Source: Oscarella lobularis (taxonomy: Eukaryota; Porifera; Homoscleromorpha; Homosclerophorida; Oscarellidae). From it: a stretch of 64,000 nt of DNA. Below are positions 38,927 to 52,828 of the stretch, in pieces. Made by a program: the position numbers and the translations under genes. Position 1 is the first letter of the stretch. Each line of letters starts with the position of its first letter. The stretch spans positions 620,001 to 684,000 of the forward strand of contig NC_089175.1 in the NCBI RefSeq assembly GCF_947507565.1, written 5' to 3'. The notes beneath the pieces were generated by a model. The model was not told where the DNA came from and did not search any database. It was given only the letters and a program-made list of their open reading frames with translations.

Positions 38927-39798
38927 TTAGACAGACACTCCGTAGACGTAATTCAAGAGGATCGAAGCTGGGTCGGCAAATTTGCTTGCAGCCAACTACA
39001 AACAAATTCAAATACTATATATCCGTCAATTGAAAACTCACGGCTTCAAGAAAACGAGGCTTGGTTTCCAAAGGAACGAGAGACGAACAGGCAGCCGGCT
39101 TGTGGAACACGGACGTCGTACTAAGTGGCTCGTAGGAAAGATTGAGTTGCAATTCTGCGTCCAAATGCTCCAACATTGGTTTCGTATCACCGTGATAATT
39201 AAGTACAGCAGATACAACCGCCTGGCAATTCCCATCCACAAGAGAAACATAATATTGTGCATCTCCTGTGGTGTCAGTACCATTATAGGAATAGGCACTC
39301 AATTCGTCGCCGGCCAGAGAAATATTACCAAGAAAGTTGTCTTTTATGCAAAAAACAAATTTATTTAAAATTAGACTACATTCTAATGCTGAGTTGCGCA
39401 CCTTTCGTCAGACAGTTTGAATACGGAATGTTGGGCAAAGTCATCTCGGAACACTTACCATTTAAGACTATGTAACAGCCGAGCTGCAAATGCCAGTGTC
39501 ACGTGGACGTATGACCCTTGATCCCCGCCCCTCTTACATTTTTCGTATTGCACTGTATGAACTCTTCGTACGATTCGCCCTGTAAAATCGATACTGATCC
39601 GTTGAAAACGAATCCGGGAATTTTCCAGTCGAAGTAGGCCGCAAATCTCGCGATCTGGAATTGTCCGGTCAAATTGAAAATGACCGCCTGGAGCCAGTTC
39701 GAGTCGAACTGGTACGTTTCGGGTGCGCAACAAGTAGCGTTCACCCGGCTCGAGCTGAAGGCGAGCAGACAAAGAACAACGGCCACGACTCGGAACAT
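38927..39798 (-). CDS. Ependymin-related secreted protein, copy B
   Basis: Exons 39538-39798, 39402-39483, 39042-39340 and 38927-38995 give 236 residues in the same layout as copy A: signal peptide (MFRVVAVVLCLLAFSSS), CCAPETYQFDSNWLQAVIF, LGCYIVLNGKCSEMTLPNIP, then HKPAACSSL and a last exon reading ASKFADPASILLNYVYGVSV. Intron phases equal those of copy A. The first exon differs from A at roughly a quarter of residues, while the last exon differs by one base in 69. INTS2 ends 157 bp upstream on the same strand. The shared promoter motif AATCACGTGTACTCTT occurs before both copies. Confidence 0.7.
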
Positions 39799-39954
39799 CT
39801 CTCTCTCTCTCTCTCTCTTGCAACAAATCACGTGTACTCTTTCTCACGTGGTGCAATTTAGATTTCCCCGGATTGGGGGTTAATTTTCAACATGCTAAAA
39901 AGTTAAAATTTGTAGTCAGGTGCCGCGATTTGTATCTACAGTACTTCTTCGTTT

Positions 39955-42900
39955 TCAACTGACATTAGTCATTTCAGCAAGAACACTTTGAATCATACGC
40001 ATCGTAATCTGAACCGATTCTTTTTCCGCCGATTTCAGTCGACGTTCCTCCCTCCTATATTTCGCTCGTCGCCGCGCGACTCCGCCCGTCGCCGCCGCGC
40101 TTGCGACCGAGACGGCCAGCGTGGAGTTGGCCACGCGAAGTAGCAATCCAACTACGTCGCAATTCAACGACGGAAAGGCGCGATGCATGTGTATCAAAGC
40201 GGGGACAACCGATTGAAAAAAATCGAAAAGCTGATCGGTGGTGAGCACGTGCGCGAGCGACGACATGTGACTGATGCATTGCTGGGCGACGGATAGAGAT
40301 TTGGGTAGGGGATAATAGACGCACAGTTGAGAGGCCAAGTGAATGGCAAAGAGCTAAGATAGATACAAAAAGACGACCGATTAATTTAAAAAAAGGGAAT
40401 TTACCTTTTTTTCGAGTTGATTTTGGGAGAGTAATTCGGGAAGAAAATCGAGACATATGTGCATGGACGGTATCCCGCATATAACGGCCGGTAAAAGTTC
40501 CGTTGGATAACCCTAGAGGAAATAAAACGCGATAAAGAGACACCAAGGGAAAAATTTCCATCCTAAATTGCCTGAAATTGCACGAGTTTGGCCAATTTTG
40601 CGTCGGCTATAAAAGACCGATGCAAGAAACCGCCAATCAAGCATTGAATTTCTCGAAGATCGCTCAGCTGTAGAGTCGATATGTCCTGTGCCACGCACGC
40701 AATCAAATCTGTTGATTACACGCGTGTTGCACGCATCTCTTACCTGATGCTCGTTTGGCAGGGGAAGGCAGATCTCGAGTAGGAGCTGCGCGACGGCGCT
40801 CTTCTGCGTTTGAATCAGCGACTCGATGAGCTCGCCTTTTGCCATGATGTCCTTCTGATTGCTCAACGACGAGAAATAGGATTCGGACGCGTCCAAGTAG
40901 CCGCGGAGAATGTGAAGGAAGATCTCGAAAAGTGGAGGACATCTGCCCTCGACAACAAAATAATTAATTAGAAAAAACGTGACAATTTATTATACGCGAA
41001 CCTGAAAATTCTCTCGTCGCATTTCAGTACAATTAGAGGATCGATAGTGAGATATTTATCCGGTGGCGATAGGGCGGCGAGAGAAGAAGACAGGGGAAGT
41101 GGCTGGAACGCTGCTACAGTGTGCAGCCACAATCTAAGAAGAGAAAGCATTCGGTCAAATAAAAAATCCACAATTTTCGTCATTAATTAACCTTCTTGGT
41201 ATCAGGGTATTCAAGGCAAACCAGAGATGATTGGCTAAATTCTGCAGATGACGAGGCGTGCCTGGATCAAGTAGCTTGGAAAACGAACTGACAATTGACT
41301 CCACGTGCGGAATCAATTGAAGAGGAGAAAGTCGAGAAAAATGCCTCAAATTTTTCTCTACGTCATTTCCGGAAACAATAACTTCCATCGTACATTCTAA
41401 ACCACCGTCTCGACAATTTCATTACATTATTCTTCTTATTTCAGTAACCTTTATTATTATTAGTATTGATCCAAGGCGATTTTCGTCGTCTCTGCAGAGC
41501 AGACATAAAACCGCATTCCTCGACGGCCAGCCAATCGTTGACGAGACAAAGATGAGGCAAGTGCGTGCGAACCATAGAGACAAGTCGCGGATAGAGCTCC
41601 TCATAATGACCGACGTGCCGTCGCGATATGAGAAGAAGTCGTTTGACCGGAATGACGTTCACAAGGAGAGAAGGATCTAGAGACGTTTTCGTGAAAACGT
41701 CGCCACCTGATAAATCACCAAAATTATTATTAATTAATTAATTAATTAATTTTTCAATTAATCGATTAATTTCATAATTAATTTTCAATTAATCGATTAA
41801 TTTAATTTAAATAAATAAATAATTCTCAGTTGATTACTTTCGAGAGATAAAACGTATTGCAAGATGAGAAGATGAGGTGTGACATCAGCTGGCAGACGAC
41901 CGCTATCGAAAAAGGAGGCGATTTCTTGACGCGAGAAGCCGCCGCCGCCCCAAGTCGGCTTCGAAGAAGCGGCGGACGTTTTTACAAGTTCAACGAATTC
42001 GTTGACAAGCTGAGGCATGATTGGATGTATAGGACGACAGCACGTTCGTATTTGCCCAAGAATCCAATCCTAAATAAATAAATAAATGAATAAATAAATA
42101 TCGTAAGTATTTATTACCTTGATTGGTAGAGTGTGCTTCACGCCGGCAAAGGCGCTTGACGTCAATAGAAGATGATAACAGTGAGCGGGAAGAACGCCCG
42201 TGACGTCAGCATTTAAATTTGGCGTCACAGGCATGGTAACCACTTGAGATGACAGTACCTATAGTACGGTATATTAATTAATTAAGTGTGACCATGGCAA
42301 CGTTTTGTCGCTTTTTAATTCACCTCGTTCGGAAGGACGTCTTGTACAAACATTATTTTGAGTCCTATGAGACCTCCAGTTCGAACGTGACCCTAGACAG
42401 TTATTTAATTAATTAATTTATTTATTTATTCATTCACGTGACTGACTTTCATATTTAGCACGGATTCGACCAGTTGCGCAATAGACTCAAATTGGCCGTT
42501 ATGAAAGTGAATGCCAATGAGAGTAAGCAATTTGGTGTAAGACAACTCGACGTCACAATTCTGCCTTCTCACAAAACTATATATATATATATGCATACTG
42601 ATAGGTCGCGTGTATGAAATGTACCTATGAAGATCGGACTGTTTCTTAGCCAAACGTTGAAGCCAATTCACTATGCGAGCATTGCGATTCGAATCACTTT
42701 TCGATACGAAAAAAAAAATTATCGCCGTGACTAGAGATCGTTTCTTCTTACCTCGCCAATAGAGGACAGACCATGAGAAGGCAAATCGACGACTCGACGA
42801 ATCGCACCGCAACCGGACTCTCCACTTCCGCGGGGGGCGGACACCACGCGAACATACGCGTCAAATTATCGGCCGACTCCGTCCCAAGATGATAACCCGT

Positions 42901-44330
42901 CATTCCGACGAGAGCGCAGAACAAGCGAACGAGCGCACACGCGCGATAAAGATCGACATTCGCATAGACTCTCTTCTCCGCCTCGAGAAGCAGCCACGTC
43001 TTTACGACGTCGTCGAGAAACTGTAGCAACGTTTCAAAGCTCGTCGTCGTTGCGTCGCTGAACACGTGACTCTCCTGTTTCTGTTTTTTGACGCGTCGTC
43101 GCGACGATTGGATGTAGGCGACGAACCAGTCTTTCGTCGACGAGTCGGAATCGAAAAGAAGCGCGCAGAAGAAAAGAATGACGTCGAATGAGGAGGAGTT
43201 GTCGTCATTGCGATTAACATTATAGTAATCGATGGTGAGAAAGACGACGAGGCTGGGAAGAGTGAGAAGAGAGAGGGCGCGCTCTCGAATCGACAGACAG
43301 CCGGCCGGGCACAGATTTCCCAATAGTCGAAGCGATTTTATCCGCGCTTGACCTTCCGCGGAAAATTCGTCCAATGCGGCGTCCGCGGAAGAAAGTAGAA
43401 TCGTTGCAACTTTTATCATTAAATGTCATTGAGGAAATCGAATTAAGTGTTGCTTACCTTGGTTGAATTTTTCTGGCTGATTGCCAACGAGGTAGCTGAT
43501 GAGCGAAGGGCCGGCTTTCGCTCTTAGAAGTGCTCGGATGAGAGTTTCCAGATCAAAGAGATTGGGCAATTCTATGGAGAGAGAAAACGCGCTCAATTTT
43601 TCTGATAAATGGTATCCAGATAACTAATTATGTATACCTGCTGCGGCTAGGCAAATGATATCCGCCACTTGGTTGAGAAAAGCCTCGTTTTCGAACAATT
43701 CGCAAGAGTACGGGCAAAATGATGACGGAAACGTCTAAGAATATATATATATATAAGATAATTTGACTAATCTTTATGAATTATTTGTACTTGTAAAGAA
43801 GCACGTGCCAATTCGCTCAGAACGAGACGCATTTTATTCTGCGCACTCAAATCGCCCGCTTCCGCTTCGGCATTTTCGAAATCCAACGCCAATTTCGACG
43901 ATTTCGATTCGACAAAGACTCCGCCTCCGTCGACGGCGCCGCCGCCGCCGCCGCCGCCGCGCGACGGCACGAACGAGAGCGATTTCTTCTGTTCGTCGCG
44001 ACTCTTTCGAATGTCGACGTTCAACTGCGGAAAATCGACTTGCAGAAACCCGACGATCGAATTCACGATTTCGATTCCGGATAGAATGCATAGAATCTCC
44101 TTTTGGCTGCTGTGCCACGCCGCCGACTCGTCGTCCTCGTCGTCGCCGTCGCCGTCGCCGCTGCCCGGCGTTTGACACAAGGCCATGCGAACTAGACAGG
44201 GCAAAAAAGGACGCACGCGTCGCATCCCGTTCTCGTCGGAAAGAGCGACGCGTGCAAAGTCCGATATTGCGCCGTCGCGCAATAGGCGAAATAGGCGACT
44301 ATCGACCGGGTCTAATGAGTCGCTGTTCAT
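39955..44330 (-). CDS. INTS2: Integrator complex subunit 2
   Basis: INTS2 belongs to the core of Integrator, which cleaves nascent snRNA and other RNA polymerase II transcripts. Recognisable blocks in order: FLPCLVRMALCQTPG, KEILCILSGIEIVNSIVGFL, NKMRLVLSELARA (43.8-44.3 kb), SLRLLGNLCPAGCLSIR, the LLRALVRLFCALVGMTGYHL-type block (42.9 kb), FLKRNRMxL-like region and LPHLCLVNDWLAVEECGFM (41.5 kb), RHLQNLANHLWFALNTLIPR (41.2 kb), KYLTIDPLIVLKCDERIF (41 kb), KSAVAQLLLEICLP (40.8 kb) and YYPLPKSLSVAQQCISHM (40.3 kb), ending AEMTNVS. Order and length agree with the family. The start ATG (44328-44330) lies 91 bp after the TTLL1 stop. A Gly-rich insert near 43950 is not typical of the family. Confidence 0.93.
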
Positions 44331-44421
44331 TGGTCAAACGACGAAGAGACTTGAGGAAGGAAGAGAAGTTAGCGCGCGCAGAATTATCCCTTATACGGCA
44401 ATATTTTTTAATTTTTAGATT

Positions 44422-46364
<1,943 letters not shown>

Positions 46365-46501
46365 CTCTCGTCGGTAAACGGGCGTACTTAACGCACGCGA
46401 AGCGACACTTCTCTCTCTCACGTCACGTGTTGGGCTCCTCCTCTTTCCCACTTCCGAAACTTGTTACATCTGTTTTTTGATTCGAGTCCTCTCTTTGGAA
46501 G
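46365..46501. promoter_or_regulatory. Bidirectional promoter of TTLL1 and the GRXCR-like gene
   Basis: 137 bp separate the two divergent start codons. It contains an E-box in gtcacgtgttgg (CACGTG 46424-46429) and pyrimidine-rich DNA, no TATA box. Both neighbours are linked to cilia or stereocilia in known animals, which would fit shared control. Confidence 0.6.
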
Positions 46502-47447
46502 ATGAGTGACGTGCGAGACGACGATTTGGCAGCCGAAGAGGAAGACGACGAGATGACGCGATTGAGTTACGTGGGCAAACGCGATTTGGGCAGTCCGGGT
46601 CAAATACGCGAAAAAAACATCGTCAGTCGAACGGGAACAATACGGGGAGTAAAAAATCGCGTTCGCGCCGGCATTGCAAACTACGAGGGCAACAGAAAAC
46701 AAAGCGAAAGCGCAAAGAAGGTAAAGTAGGCGTGTCCAACGACTCCGCCCGCAAAGCGAACCCGTATAAAAATGAAACTATATATCTATTATCAGTACGT
46801 CGCGACAGAAAACGGAAAGATCGTTGTCTACACGACGAGCATGAAAGCGGTGCGAGACACAATGGAACAGTGTGCCTACGTGAAACGACTCTTTCAAAAT
46901 ATGATGCTTCAAGTGGAGGAACGCGACATATTTATGAATGCACACTATCAATCTGAACTGGAAGAGCGACTAGAGACCCAAGCTGTATCTGTGCCCCAAG
47001 TCTTTATCAACGGCCAACTAATGGGGGTATTAAACAATTAATTATTTAAGCCAATGTTAATTAACTAATTTATCTATTTATTTATAAGGGTGCAGAAAAA
47101 CTAGAGCAGCTCAATGAAACGGGAGAACTAAAGCAGCTACTCGCTGATTTTGAAGTGAGAACTAATAATAATAATAGATAAATATATATTGCATTTGGGT
47201 TGGAGCCCAAATTAATTAGATGTGCTTTCTGTTTACTCACTTGTTCTCTCTTTCTCTCTCTCTTCCCTTCTAGCACATTGATCCGAGTCACGTGTGCGAA
47301 ATGTGCGGCGGCCACAAGTTTATTTCGTGCACGCAATGTTCTGGAAGTAAAAAAGGCGTAAGAAACAATTTTGCCATGCTGAGATGCACGGCGTGCAACG
47401 AAGCGGGACTCATGAAGTGTCCCATGTGCAGTTACCCCACATGTTGA
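46502..47447 (+). CDS. GRXCR: Glutaredoxin domain, cysteine-rich protein (GRXCR-like)
   Basis: Four exons (46502-46720, 46796-47026, 47089-47154, 47274-47447) encode 229 residues. The middle is a glutaredoxin fold (GKIVVYTTSMKAVRDTMEQC, VPQVFINGQLMGGAEKLEQL) in which the usual CPYC active site reads TSMK, as in GRXCR proteins, so redox activity of the normal kind is unlikely. The C-terminus holds four CxxC pairs (CEMCGGHKF, CTQC, CTAC, CPMC), which resemble a zinc-binding DnaJ-type cysteine-rich domain. In vertebrates GRXCR1 and GRXCR2 act in hair-cell stereocilia. Its role in this organism is unknown. Confidence 0.9.
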
Positions 47448-47527
47448 TATTGTTAATACTCTTTTCCCTCTCTCCCTCCTTTTCTGTGTCTCTATTTTTT
47501 ATCTATGCCTCTTGTAAGATAATACAC

Positions 47528-50091
47528 TCAATTCTGCTTGGGATTCTCCGTGCAAATTCTTGCGACCATGGCAACGCGATCTTCGGTGGGCCCCCACTTA
47601 TCGAAACCGGCATCGTTTTGCAAAAAGAATATCAGCGTTCCGCAGTACGCCCGGAAGTGCAGGTCCTCCCTAAGAAAACATGAAGTCGAATTTAATTAAT
47701 TCAAATTAATATTGCCCAACGAACGGTTTGACTTCGTGTTGGAAACCAACGCGATAATAATGTTCTCCGCGAGGAAGCAAGAGTTGCTTTCTCTTGTATC
47801 TGTATCACGTGTTTCATACCCTAATTACCGATTAATTATTAATATATCACCTGCTACTTTCCAGTCGCGTCAACGCGGAAGTGGGAGGATCACGCCAATC
47901 CGGGAGAAAGATTATGAAAGATAGAGGAAGGCGGCTTGAGCCAAGCAATGCCTGAATTTTTTAAATTGCGTACGTATTTATTAATTTATTTATTTATTTC
48001 TACCTCGACGTGATCGACCATTGCCTCCATGAATTCCTCCTCGAAAGGAGGATTAATTTGAAAAGATCCACCCACGGGGTAGAATTGAAAAAACGGCCTT
48101 TAATTAAATAATTAATTAAAATAACCCCTCCCCATTATTTTCTTCGTATACCCTCTTGAGCCAAAATATCCGTCCGTGTCCGCAAACGCCGAACAATATT
48201 GACGGAAATAACAATTAAAGGGAGACGCGCACAACTCCATGGTGACGTCAAATTGAGCTTGCAACATTTTGAAGACGGCGACGGGAAGCGAACATTGAAA
48301 GGACGCGCCTTCGAGAGGATGAATCCCAAAGAGACACTATGGAATACCGTATCAAACTACATATCAATTTGCTATAATTAAATCTCGTGCCTTATATCTT
48401 GTCAGAAGACACCACACTCTCGTGTCGAATTCCATCAGATCTTCGTCTTCGGAGCAATGAATTCGATACAACATCTCCTACATAGACAGATAAATACAAC
48501 GTCTATTTCCAAAAATAATATATGTACAATACATACCAATTTATCAAAGTATAGTTGATGTATTAAATGACTAATATTGCCATAGGCCAAGTGCACGAGA
48601 TTGCCACTCTTTGCGACGCTCACAAGCGGAAGTGAGCACGGAAGCGAGCGATTTAATTTAATCTGATAACAGGGTCCCGAGTGTTCGGGTTCCCGGTACG
48701 CTTCCGCGCATGACGTCGAATTCAACCGGTAAACGTCTCGCTTGTAAGCGCGATTCTTTCCCGTTTCAATTAGCGACGACGACGACGGACTGTCGGGCGA
48801 AAGTTGAAACAGTTTACGATGATTCGCGACGATTTTCTTTCCCTCTTGATCGGCCAATTCGCACATTCTGCCGCAGACTTCCTTGACGCACGGCTCCATG
48901 AGCTCCTGAAGCAACGGTCCGCACTGCTTCTTTATATGCTCGAGATGATCCTATAATAAATATTTATCTATAAGATTCCTCAACAAAGCTTTGGTCTAAC
49001 AACTATAGAAATATTATTAATCTATAAGATTCCTCAACAAAACCTTGGCTTTACAATTATAGAAATACTTATCTTCCTATAATCTATAAGATTCCTCAAC
49101 AAGGCCTTGGTCTAACAACTATACAACTATACTAGTCTCTCTAATGACTATACCATAAAGTCTTCCTTTGTGTAACTCTGCGATCTTCTAATCCACTGGA
49201 ACGCCTCTTCCGTGCTCCACTTTATTATCTTTCTCTGTTTCATATTTCCGCCTTTTCGTTCCACCAATTTCTTCGCCGCATCCGCGTAGGCGATTAGATT
49301 TCGTTTCGCGTCCAGAATCGTTCGCGGTTCTTTGAGTCGCGCCGGCAAGTTGCCGCTGAGTTCCCGTAACATCGTCGTGGAGACGGGCGATTCGGTTAGC
49401 GCGGGGAAAAAGGGATCGCCGTGACAGCCAATCACTTTGCGTTCCAAAATCCATCGATTAAACGACTCACGTGGTTCATCAATACCTTTATAGAAAAATT
49501 AAGTAATTAGTATATATTTTTTAATTGCTGTACCTATTCTCGATTTGCACAATTCGGCGTATTTGTGTCTCAATTGAACAGCGGCAGTCGCTCGTTGAAC
49601 TTCAATATCCGGATGAGGTGGCAATAAATGCCGGAAGTGGCGTTGTTCTTCAAAGCAGGCGTCTATGTCGATAACGGCATTGCTGCAAGTGTCAATGTCC
49701 CACAGTAATCTAAAAGAAACTAAAATTGATTTTTTCGCATTTCTTTTCTGTATTAGTCGGAGGACCGGTGAGCTTCTAGGACTTGGGGATCGGCTTTTCG
49801 AATTATTTCGTCTGCCATGGCGTGGCACGTCACGTTGGGCTTCGTTTTCGCTACGAATTGAATTGTTTCGGGTGCCTCGCTTTCGTCCGTCTCCTCTTTG
49901 ATTTTTTTCGCCGGCGACGAGATGTCGTTATCGGGACTTTGGCTTCCTTCGAGTCGTTCGAGCTCTTCGAAGTGCCACACCGACTTTCCCGTGTGCTTGT
50001 TGAAGTAGTAGTTGCGATTTTGCGACTTGCTGAAGTGGATTTCCCACCCCTTTTCGCTCAACGAGGCGTCGAGAGAAGACTGAGACGCCAT
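47528..50091 (-). CDS. PCIF1: Cap-specific adenosine N6-methyltransferase PCIF1
   Basis: PCIF1 binds the phosphorylated C-terminal domain of RNA polymerase II and makes m6Am at the first transcribed adenosine of capped mRNA. An N-terminal WW domain ([20 protein letters not shown], then SVWHF) starts at 50091. The helical part includes [19 protein letters not shown]. The methyltransferase half includes [20 protein letters not shown], a phenylalanine-rich [10 protein letters not shown] and the catalytic NPPF in [17 protein letters not shown]. It ends [20 protein letters not shown] with TGA at 47528-47530. All key elements are present. Its 3' end lies 80 bp from that of the GRXCR-like gene, which converges on it. 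Confidence 0.95.
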
Positions 50092-50184
50092 CTTAGGCTA
50101 CGCATGCGTCTAATTCAAACAACGTCACTGCCCTATACGTCACTACTCCAGCTTACAGTGTTGTACTCCGCGTTTTTTCTCTCC
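50092..50184. promoter_or_regulatory. Bidirectional promoter of PCIF1 and THNSL2
   Basis: Start codons of the divergent genes are 93 bp apart. No TATA or CCAAT box is evident. The sequence is mixed (cgtcactgccctatacgtcactactcc), with a repeated CGTCACT element. Confidence 0.5.
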
Positions 50185-51723
50185 ATGGCGACTTTCGTCA
50201 GTACGCGTCAGAATCGGGGTCCTGCCGCCACATGGAATGACGTCCTTTTATGCGGTTACGCGCCCGATGGCGGGCTCTTTGTTCCTGCCAGCGTTCCCGC
50301 AATTCCACTCGAGACGCTAAAAACGTGGAAGAACTTGAGCCACCCCGAAATCTGCAAGAAAATACTACGTTGCTACTTCACAGAAGACGAACTACCGCAC
50401 GCAACGTTCGAAGGCGAGCAAAAAGCAACCGAAAGCATCGAAAAACTCCTCAATTTCTCCTCATAGAGACGATCAGCAAAGCGTTCGACTCGTTCGCCCA
50501 TCCTGACGTCATACCCGTCGTCCGCGCGGGCCACGCCCACGTCGCAGAACTCTTCCACGGACCGACGGGTTCATTCAAAGACGTCGCGCTGAGCGTATAC
50601 GGAAAAATCGTCGAGAATCATCTCGAAACGACGCGCAGGCGCGTAACGATTCTCAACTCGACGACAGGCGATACGGGAAGCGCGGCGATACGCAGCGTTC
50701 TCGGCGGCACGCGCGTGCGCATCGTCGTCATGTATCCGGCGGGAAAAATAAGCGACATCCAGGAACTTCAAATGGCGACCGTCGACGCGCCGAACGTCAA
50801 AGTGTTTCGCGTCGACGGCACGAGCGACGAGATCGACGGCGTCGTGAAGACGTTGTTCTGTGACGAAGAATTCGGACGCGAGCAATCGCTTGGTAGTTTC
50901 AGTTCGATCAATGTTGGACGACTCGTCTGTCAAATAGCCCACTTTTTCTATATCTATTTGAAAACTTGCGTCGATGTTGGCGACGAGGTATTGGTTGCCA
51001 TACCGACGGGCGGTGGTGGACACATTGTTACCGGTACCATAGCAACCAGAATGGGTCTTCCGCTTAAGTTTCTTCTCGCGACGAATGAAAACGATACGGC
51101 GACGCGGTTTGTTTCTAAATAGAACACGTGATCACGTTGCGTTATTGTTATTTAGGGCTATTGAGGAGGGTACGATCGATACGTCGGGTGACATCATTCC
51201 AACGTATGCATGCGCAATGGACGGAAATCTTCCGTATAACATCGAACGGCTTCTCTATTTCCATTCCAATGACGCCGGCACTATCATACGAAAGCAGATG
51301 AGTCAACTTGAAACAACAGGTGGTCTCGAACTGGAACAGGATCAAGTCCAAAGTCTACAAAGCCAAATATGGAGTCATAGCGTCTCTCAGGAGAACATAC
51401 TCGAAACGATGAGGAGGTATCACGCCGATCACGCGTATCTTCCCTGTCCTCACACGGCGACCGCTCTCTACGCGATGGATCGATTTCTCGCTACTCCAGC
51501 GGCGCAGAAACGCTTGTTTCCCAATGGGGGACCCCTGCCTCCCATCGTCTGTCTAGCGACGGCAACCCCGGCTAAGTTTCCTGACGTCGTAGAAAAAGCG
51601 GGACTGCCCGTTCCGCGTCCCGAATCGTTCGCGAAATTATATCACCTTCCAAAGAAAAATCGTCTATTGGAACGCGAGTGGGTTGACTCTCTCAAGAAAG
51701 CCATTAGGGAATTTGACTCTTAG
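50185..51723 (+). CDS. THNSL2: Threonine synthase-like 2
   Basis: THNSL2 is a PLP enzyme that acts as a phospho-lyase on O-phosphohomoserine and O-phosphothreonine in animals, which lack true threonine synthesis. Three exons (50185-50413, 50467-51106, 51156-51723) give 478 residues. Motifs: YAPDGGLFVPASVP, LFHGPTGSFKDVAL (PLP lysine in SFKD), NSTTGDTGSAAI, SDIQELQMATVDAPN, LGSFSSINVGRLVCQIAHFF, PTGGGGHIVTGTIA, AMDGNLPYNIERLLYF and CPHTATALYAMDRF. The first intron appears to be GC-AG (gcgagc...catag, 53 bp), which restores HATFEETISKAF across the join. The second intron contains a CACGTG. Confidence 0.93.
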
Positions 51724-51773
51724 AACGTTTGAATCGTATAACCTAGCTATATATATTAGGATGTCTTTTTTGC

Positions 51774-52578
51774 TTACGTTTTTTCTATTCGTTCTCGAGT
51801 TCTAGCACACGTTTCTCGATCGATCGATCGAGCTCGTACGTGGCACGTGTCGCTCGTTCCGCTACTCGTAATTTCCGAACTGCCCGACGCTTGATAGCCG
51901 GAGAGAGTTCGCGAATCGCTACTATTGTGTTCGTCTCCTATTCCTACGCCCGTCGACGCGTTCAACGACGTTTCGTTTCCTGAACTGAGACTCGTCGACG
52001 TGTCGACAGGATCGCTCTCTTCCGTCTCGAGAGTGTCGTTGCTGCTGCCGCTTAGATTGTGACCTCCACTTGCACCGGATGATTCTGTTAGATCGACTAG
52101 AGTTCCTTTTTTTAATTCGTCCTGTTTTCGTTTGAGAAATTCGGTCACGTTCATAGAGTCAAGCAATTTCTAATAATAATAATAAAATATTTGAGGGGGC
52201 CTTCACGCTCGTTACTTGGCGTTTTTCTGCTAGGACGGGATAGAGCATGTCTTTGTACGAAGGGTCCGATGACGAGCTCGACGATCCGTGAACTTTTTCG
52301 GCTAATTTTCTTTTTGCTTCTTGCATGTCTGCCACGTCGCTTTCTCCTTTTCCTTCCTAAACGACAGTTCTGTTGCACGCTAGGCTTCGACTTCGAGACG
52401 TCTGCCCGACCGCCTGTGTCTTCTTTCTCTTCCTGTGCCTTTCCTTGTACTGTTTGTCGCGATGACGCTTGCAGAACTGACTTCGACCCACTACGGGGTC
52501 GTGGCACGAAGCGTCGGCACATTCGGCGACGTCTTCCGTCCTCTTCGCGTCGATATTGTCTCGTTTGGAAGCTGCCAT
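51774..52578 (-). CDS. Uncharacterised protein, Cys/His motif and Ser-rich tail
   Basis: Start ATG at 52576-52578. Exon 1 has a zinc-finger-like CADASCHDPVVGRSQFCKRH followed by a very basic stretch (RDKQYKERHRKRKKTQ). Exon 2 (about 52218-52366) reads EGKGESDVADMQEAKRKLAE and SDPSYKDMLYPVLAEKRQ. Exon 3 begins KLLDSMNVTEFLKRKQDELK and becomes Ser/Thr/Gly-rich, ending GETCARTRERIEKT-like with TAA at 51774-51776. The Cys-His spacing faintly recalls the C2HC finger of KANSL2/INO80D proteins, but that is a guess. It is likely nuclear. Its end is 50 bp from the converging THNSL2 stop. Confidence 0.6.
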
Positions 52579-52828
52579 GTAAAGAAAACGAAATCTGTCG
52601 TCCGGGGCATTCGCAGTCCATTCATTGCAGAAGAGCACGCGAGACTATTTATACCCATCAATGTTACACTGTATTTACCTGCACCTGTACTAAAAATTAA
52701 TTTCGAAGTGTAAAAAAGCTAAGACTACAAAACGGGAGGAAGGCTAGCTGCGCACTGCCAGCTAATAACTGAAAACTACAAACTATCTACAAAAAATGTT
52801 TTTAAAAAATGTTCCATGTAATTTCTCA

